Shown here: piece by piece, positions 59,431-64,000 of the stretch
Position numbering within the stretch: position 1 is the stretch's first letter
Layout: each line of letters opens with the position of its first letter
Assembly (NCBI RefSeq): GCF_003343245.1
Contig: NZ_CP024901.1
Span: 5,456,001 to 5,520,000, forward strand
From: Photorhabdus laumondii subsp. laumondii
GTDB lineage: Bacteria > Pseudomonadota > Gammaproteobacteria > Enterobacterales > Enterobacteriaceae
Direction of reading: 5' to 3'
Length of the DNA stretch: 64,000 nucleotides
Notes under the pieces: model-generated
The model's input: the letters and a program-made list of their open reading frames with translations, nothing else
What the model was told of the DNA's origin: nothing
The model's database searches: none
Position numbers and translations under genes: made by a program

Positions 59431-60828
59431 ATGCAACATATTCATTTTGACGCCATTGTCATTGGTTCTGGTCCCGGTGGAGAAGGAGCAGCAATGGGAT
59501 TGGTGAAACAGGGTAAAAGCGTTGCTGTTATTGAACGCTATAATAATGTCGGCGGTGGTTGTACTCATTGGGGTACCATCCCGTCTAAAGCCCTCCGCCA
59601 CGCCGTCAGTCGTATTATTGAATTTAACCAAAATCCTCTGTACAGTGATAATTCCCGCGTTCTTCGCTCTTCATTTGCTGAAATCCTGCGCCGTGCTGAA
59701 ATGGTAATTAATCAGCAAACTAGAATGCGTCAAGGATTTTACGAACGTAATGGGTGTCGTATGTTTTCCGGAGAAGCAACATTCATTGATGACCACCGGG
59801 TGAGTGTGCGCTATGCTGACGATAACCACGATATTTTAAGCGCAGATAAGATTATTATCGCAACTGGTTCTCGCCCATATTGTCCGCCAGATGTCGATTT
59901 CACTCACTCCCGTATTTATAACAGCGATTCCATTCTGAAACTGGATCATGAGCCACGGCATGTCATTATTTACGGTGCCGGAGTGATTGGTTGCGAATAT
60001 GCTTCAATCTTCCGTGGATTAGGCGTAAAAGTTGATTTGATTAACACTCGTAATCACTTACTCGCCTTCCTTGATCAAGAGATGTCAGATGCACTTTCTT
60101 ACCATTTCTGGAATAGCGGTATAGTGATCCGCCACAATGAAGAATATTCTAAAATTGAAGGTGTTGATGATGGTGTTATCGTTCACCTTAAATCCGGTAA
60201 AAAAGTCAAAGCTGACTGTCTGCTTTATGCTAATGGTCGAACAGGTAATACGGATACTTTAGGGCTAAAAAACGTTGGTCTAGAAGCAGATAGCCGCGGT
60301 TTACTGAAAGTTAATAAGATCTATCAAACCAGCAACGAAAATATCTACGCTGTAGGAGATGTTATCGGCTATCCAAGCTTGGCCTCAGCTGCTTATGATC
60401 AAGGCCGAATTGCCGCCCAAGCGATGACGAAAGGAAACGCCGAAGTTCATCTGATTGAAGATATCCCAACGGGTATCTATACCATTCCTGAAATTAGCTC
60501 TGTAGGTAAAACCGAACAGCAATTAACAGCAATGAAAGTGCCTTATGAAGTTGGACGCGCACAATTTAAACATCTTGCACGCGCACAAATTGCGGGGATG
60601 AACGTAGGAAGCCTGAAAATACTGTTCCACAGAGAAACAAAAGAGATTCTTGGCATTCATTGTTTCGGGGAACGTGCGGCTGAAATTATTCATATCGGCC
60701 AGGCAATTATGGAACAGAAAGGTGAAAGTAATACTATCGAATATTTCGTCAATACTACTTTCAACTATCCAACTATGGCTGAAGCCTACCGTGTCGCGGC
60801 TTTAAACGGCCTTAACCGGCTATTTTGA
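59431..60828 (+). CDS. sthA: Soluble pyridine nucleotide transhydrogenase
   Basis: FAD flavoprotein that moves reducing equivalents from NADPH to NAD+ (also called UdhA). It has 465 residues (E. coli 466). The FAD loop [10 protein letters not shown] (about 12-21) is followed by [13 protein letters not shown], which has only one of the two cysteines of the related disulfide reductases, as usual in SthA. The second nucleotide loop is [13 protein letters not shown]. It overlaps oxyR tail to tail by 9 bp. Confidence 0.97.
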   Translation: MQHIHFDAIVIGSGPGGEGAAMGLVKQGKSVAVIERYNNVGGGCTHWGTIPSKALRHAVSRIIEFNQNPLYSDNSRVLRSSFAEILRRAEMVINQQTRMRQGFYERNGCRMFSGEATFIDDHRVSVRYADDNHDILSADKIIIATGSRPYCPPDVDFTHSRIYNSDSILKLDHEPRHVIIYGAGVIGCEYASIFRGLGVKVDLINTRNHLLAFLDQEMSDALSYHFWNSGIVIRHNEEYSKIEGVDDGVIVHLKSGKKVKADCLLYANGRTGNTDTLGLKNVGLEADSRGLLKVNKIYQTSNENIYAVGDVIGYPSLASAAYDQGRIAAQAMTKGNAEVHLIEDIPTGIYTIPEISSVGKTEQQLTAMKVPYEVGRAQFKHLARAQIAGMNVGSLKILFHRETKEILGIHCFGERAAEIIHIGQAIMEQKGESNTIEYFVNTTFNYPTMAEAYRVAALNGLNRLF

Positions 60829-61725
60829 TTGCCCGTAATAAGTGCCCATTTTAGCTCTAATAGCCTCTGCAAGTTGCTCATAGCGACCACGCAGAGGTGA
60901 ACCAGGACGATAAATCAAAACAACAGACCGCTTAGGTTCAGGGCTGTTACACTCCAGATAGCAGACGCCATCACGTTTTTTCTCTTGTGGCACTGCCAAA
61001 TCAGGCAATAAGGTTATTCCACTACCGGCAGCAACCATATTACGCAGGGTTTCCAAACTGGTTGCACGAAAATGGGTATCTTCCTTCGCACCAGCCTGAA
61101 AACAGAACCCCATTGCCTGATCACGCAAGCAATGACCATCTTCTAGCATCAACAATTTTTCACCTGCCAATTCATCCATAGCGATTTTTTTACGCTCCGC
61201 CCAAGGATGGTCATCATAGATAGCTAGTTTCATGGGTTCTTCAAACAATGGCACTTCAATGAAATCTCTTGTCTCCTTAACCATTGCCAGAATCGCACAG
61301 TCCAATTTGCCACTATCCAACTGGGCTAACAGACTTTGAGTCTGGGCTTCATACAGATACATTTCCAACTTAGGAAACAAACTATGAAGCCTAGGGATAA
61401 TATGAGGCAACAGATATGGACCAACTGTCGGGATCAAGCCAATATGCAGAGGACCAGACATATTTTCCCCTTGAAGTGATGCCATTTCCTGCAAAATCCT
61501 CACCTCACGGAGAACTGTTCTGGCTTGTTCTACTAATAACATCCCTTGCTGCGTAAACAAAACTTTACGGCTGGTGCGCTCTAATAACATGACCCCCAGA
61601 TTATCCTCAAGCTTACGAATTTGCCCGCTTAACGTAGGCTGGCTAACGTGGCAAGAATCAGCAGCATGGCGAAAGTGCCGATGCTCCGCAAGCGCCACAA
61701 GATATTCCAGATCGCGGATATTCAT
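60820..61725 (-). CDS. oxyR: Hydrogen-peroxide-sensing LysR regulator OxyR
   Basis: Activates katG, ahpCF, dps and others when oxidised. Starting at [18 protein letters not shown] (GAGGTGGGA site) it has 301 residues (E. coli 305); 14 upstream codons are rejected. The HTH is near-identical to E. coli. The redox cysteines are in [13 protein letters not shown], corresponding to C199 and C208. The C-terminal tail is short (TYYGQSK). Confidence 0.97.
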   Translation of the reverse strand: MNIRDLEYLVALAEHRHFRHAADSCHVSQPTLSGQIRKLEDNLGVMLLERTSRKVLFTQQGMLLVEQARTVLREVRILQEMASLQGENMSGPLHIGLIPTVGPYLLPHIIPRLHSLFPKLEMYLYEAQTQSLLAQLDSGKLDCAILAMVKETRDFIEVPLFEEPMKLAIYDDHPWAERKKIAMDELAGEKLLMLEDGHCLRDQAMGFCFQAGAKEDTHFRATSLETLRNMVAAGSGITLLPDLAVPQEKKRDGVCYLECNSPEPKRSVVLIYRPGSPLRGRYEQLAEAIRAKMGTYYGQSK

Positions 61726-61852
61726 TCCCACCTCAACATATTTAATATAAATGATAGAAACTACCAATAGATAATTATATCAATGTGAGGAAAAGACTAT
61801 CAGATAATCCTTAAAAACTTATATATAAAGATCTCACTTATTTTACAGGGGA

Positions 61853-61979
61853 TATACCCGTCATCTTTCAAGTTGCCTCTTTGTTGGCTGCACTCGCTCA
61901 CCCCGGTCACATAGTTACCTATGCTCCCGGGGATTCACTCCCTTGCCGTCGCGATGCATCTTGAAATCCATAGGGGATA
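61853..61979. repeat. ERIC element, copy 3 (between oxyR and argH)
   Basis: A 127-bp copy in the orientation of copy 1, from TATACCCGTCAT to CATAGGGGATA. The right terminal repeat is imperfect (GGGGATA instead of GGGTATA). It lies 25 bp after the argH stop, so it may close the argH transcript, and it separates argH from the oxyR promoter region. Confidence 0.9.
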
Positions 61980-62004
61980 GATTAATCCCCACTGCTGACG
62001 ATGA

Positions 62005-63384
62005 CTAACTTAATTTTAGCCTCTGTTTAGCCTCTACAATCGCTTTCATAACTTGTTTTGGCGATACGCCACCTTTTGCAAGGCGTTTGTCCAAGCAAGA
62101 TTGCAGAGACAAAATATCATATACATCTTCAATAATTGCACTGCTGAACTTCTGCAACTCTGTCAATGGCAACGCTTCCAGAGCCTTACCCTGAGTAAGC
62201 GCCATCATCACAATTTCCCCAACAATATGGTGGGCTTCACGGAATGGAACCCCTTTTGCAACCAAATAGTCAGCTAATTCAGTCGCGTTAGCATAACCCT
62301 GTTTAGCTGCTTCTGCGCAACGTGAACGCCTGACCTGAATACCGTCTAACACCAACGCAGCCATATGCAAACAATCCAGCCAAATGTCCAGCGCATCAAA
62401 CAACCCTTCTTTATCCTCCTGCATATCTTTATTATAAGCCAGCGGCAGACCTTTCAAGGTCATCATCATACCGGTTAATGCCCCCTGCACTCGGCCACAT
62501 TTACCACGGATTAACTCCAGTGCATCCGGGTTTTTCTTCTGTGGCATCAGAGAAGAACCGGAAGTGACTCGATCTGACAGTTCAATAAATCCTGCTTCAC
62601 CGCTATTAAAGAAAATGAGATCTTCCGCAAAACGGGAAAGATGGATCATACTAATGCTGGCATTAGATAGCAGTTCCAATACATGGTCACGATCTGAAAC
62701 ACTATCTAGGCTGTTACGCGTCGCTGAAGCAAAACCTAGCCATGATGCTAGTTGTTCGCGGTCAATATCATAAGCGGTTCCAGCCAATGCACCGCACCCA
62801 AGCGGGCTAGTATTCAGCCGTTTTAAAGTATCCTGTAACCGATTTTCATCACGGACCAACATTTCTACATATGCCAAGCACCAGTGAGCAAATGTAATAG
62901 GCTGCGCTCTTTGCAGATGGGTATAACCCGGCATCACCGTATCCTGATTCTTCTCTGCGGTGATCACCAATACCTGTTGTAATTCCACAATTGCCTGATG
63001 GAGATGTGAAATGTATTCTTTACACCAAAGTTTAAGATCTGTTGCCACCTGATCGTTACGGCTACGACCAGTGTGAAGCTTCTTACCCAGCCCACCAACT
63101 TTACTGATCAACTGCCCTTCTACCCAACTATGGATATCTTCTGCATCACTTTGCAAGATGGCTTGTGGGTTAGCCTGAACCTCATTCAGCAATTCATTTA
63201 ATGCCAGCTCCAATCTTTGTTGTTCTTCAACGGTCAACACACCAACCGTTATCAACGCTTTCGACCATGCAACTGAACCGGTAATATCCTGTTCCGCTAA
63301 CCGGTAATCAAAGCGAAGTGAATCGTTAAATTGTTTGAACCGTTGATCTGCTTTCTGACTGAAACGCCCGCCCCAGAGTGCCAT
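62005..63384 (-). CDS. argH: Argininosuccinate lyase
   Basis: Cleaves argininosuccinate to arginine and fumarate, the last step of arginine synthesis. Starting at [10 protein letters not shown] it has 459 residues (E. coli 457); 24 upstream in-frame codons are rejected. The fumarase-superfamily signature [11 protein letters not shown] with the catalytic Ser (about 283) and the N-terminal [11 protein letters not shown] are clear. It follows argG by 152 bp with no terminator between, so the two are probably one unit. Confidence 0.97.
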   Translation of the reverse strand: MALWGGRFSQKADQRFKQFNDSLRFDYRLAEQDITGSVAWSKALITVGVLTVEEQQRLELALNELLNEVQANPQAILQSDAEDIHSWVEGQLISKVGGLGKKLHTGRSRNDQVATDLKLWCKEYISHLHQAIVELQQVLVITAEKNQDTVMPGYTHLQRAQPITFAHWCLAYVEMLVRDENRLQDTLKRLNTSPLGCGALAGTAYDIDREQLASWLGFASATRNSLDSVSDRDHVLELLSNASISMIHLSRFAEDLIFFNSGEAGFIELSDRVTSGSSLMPQKKNPDALELIRGKCGRVQGALTGMMMTLKGLPLAYNKDMQEDKEGLFDALDIWLDCLHMAALVLDGIQVRRSRCAEAAKQGYANATELADYLVAKGVPFREAHHIVGEIVMMALTQGKALEALPLTELQKFSSAIIEDVYDILSLQSCLDKRLAKGGVSPKQVMKAIVEAKQRLKLS

Positions 63385-63536
63385 ATTTTTGTTCCTGATT
63401 ATCTGATGTCTGAGTGATTGATTACCTTTCATAAACAGCAATTTCATTCGCAACATGGAGATAATAGACTCGAAAAATCAAATACAAGGATGAATTCACG
63501 ATCTGGTCATTACCTCCATAACTACGAACGATGAAA

Positions 63537-64000
63537 TTACTCTTTACTATTTAATGCCCGAATGCGCGAAGGGAGAGAATACAGACGGATAAATCCTGCT
63601 GCATGGCTGTGATCGTAAACCTCATCTTCACCAAACGTTGCAAACGCTTCAGAATAAAGGCTATTTGTTGATCTTTTCTGGATCGCTGTTACCTGCCCTT
63701 TATAGAGTTTCAGTACTACTTCACCGCTGACATCCGCAGCCAACGTCTCAGCCGCTGCCTGAATAGATCGACGTAGCGGGGCAAACCAACGTCCGTCATA
63801 AACGACATAAGACATTTCTAGCCCAAGCTGCTGACGCCATTTAAAGCTATCGCGGTCCAGAACCAGTTGTTCAACACCACGCAACGCAGCCATCATGATG
63901 GTTCCTCCCGGTGTTTCATAACAACCACGAGATTTCATTCCCACCAGCCGGTTTTCCACGATATCGATACGACCGATACCATGTTTTACTCCCAGAATAT
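63537..64000 (-). CDS. argG: Argininosuccinate synthase, 5' end beyond window
   Basis: Joins citrulline and aspartate with ATP. Only the C-terminal part (about 153 codons) is in the window; the frame is open to the right edge through [43 protein letters not shown] and the C-terminal [18 protein letters not shown] region mark the common 400-residue ArgG class, not the longer, divergent E. coli K-12 type (IENRIIEAKSRGIYEAPG). It is directly upstream of argH. Confidence 0.93.
   Translation of the reverse strand, partial: ILGVKHGIGRIDIVENRLVGMKSRGCYETPGGTIMMAALRGVEQLVLDRDSFKWRQQLGLEMSYVVYDGRWFAPLRRSIQAAAETLAADVSGEVVLKLYKGQVTAIQKRSTNSLYSEAFATFGEDEVYDHSHAAGFIRLYSLPSRIRALNSKE

Overview
The window is a chromosomal housekeeping segment from a gamma-proteobacterium of the order Enterobacterales. 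Gene order, operon structure, leader sequences and protein lengths follow Escherichia coli closely. The base composition is more AT-rich, ilvG is intact, the argG is of the non-E. coli type, and three 127-bp ERIC elements are present. These points suggest the Morganellaceae, most likely Photorhabdus or a close relative (inference; the 16S genes present here would settle it).

Layout from left to right: the 3' part of emrB; the ilvLGMEDA branched-chain amino-acid operon with leader peptide and attenuator (minus strand); comM, maoP and hdfR; tRNA-Trp and tRNA-Asp; a first rRNA operon (16S, tRNA-Glu, 23S, 5S; minus strand); yrdA, yrdB, aroE, tsaC, a topA-like zinc-finger gene, dprA, def, fmt, rsmB and trkA; a decayed mscL; arfA and zntR; then the alpha, spc and S10 operons (rplQ to rpsJ, all minus strand, 29 genes including secY and rpoA); bfr, bfd and tuf; four tRNAs (Thr, Gly, Tyr, Thr); coaA, birA and murB; a second rRNA operon (16S, tRNA-Glu, 23S, 5S, tRNA-Thr, 5S; minus strand); murI, btuB, trmA, yijD, fabR, sthA, oxyR, argH, and the 3' part of argG.

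Functionally the segment is dominated by the translation machinery: two rRNA operons, nine tRNA genes, 27 ribosomal-protein genes, EF-Tu, initiator-tRNA formylation and deformylation (fmt, def), rRNA and tRNA modification (rsmB, trmA, tsaC) and ribosome rescue (arfA). Biosynthetic genes (ilv, aroE, coaA, birA, murB, murI, argGH), iron, potassium and B12 handling (bfr/bfd, trkA, btuB) and redox control (oxyR, sthA) surround it.

I found no phage, CRISPR array, intact insertion sequence or toxin/secretion island, and no obviously new system. The notable signals are architectural. The ribosomal-protein block is bounded by two hybrid junctions: one at an rRNA operon, joining rrnD-type to rrnC-type neighbours, and one at tuf, joining tufB-type to tufA-type neighbours. 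The two rRNA operons form a roughly 5.36-kb direct repeat 36,023 bp apart. mscL survives only as N- and C-terminal remnants beside an arfA that keeps its self-truncating hairpin. btuB has no room for a B12 riboswitch, and smg and yhdN are absent from their usual places.
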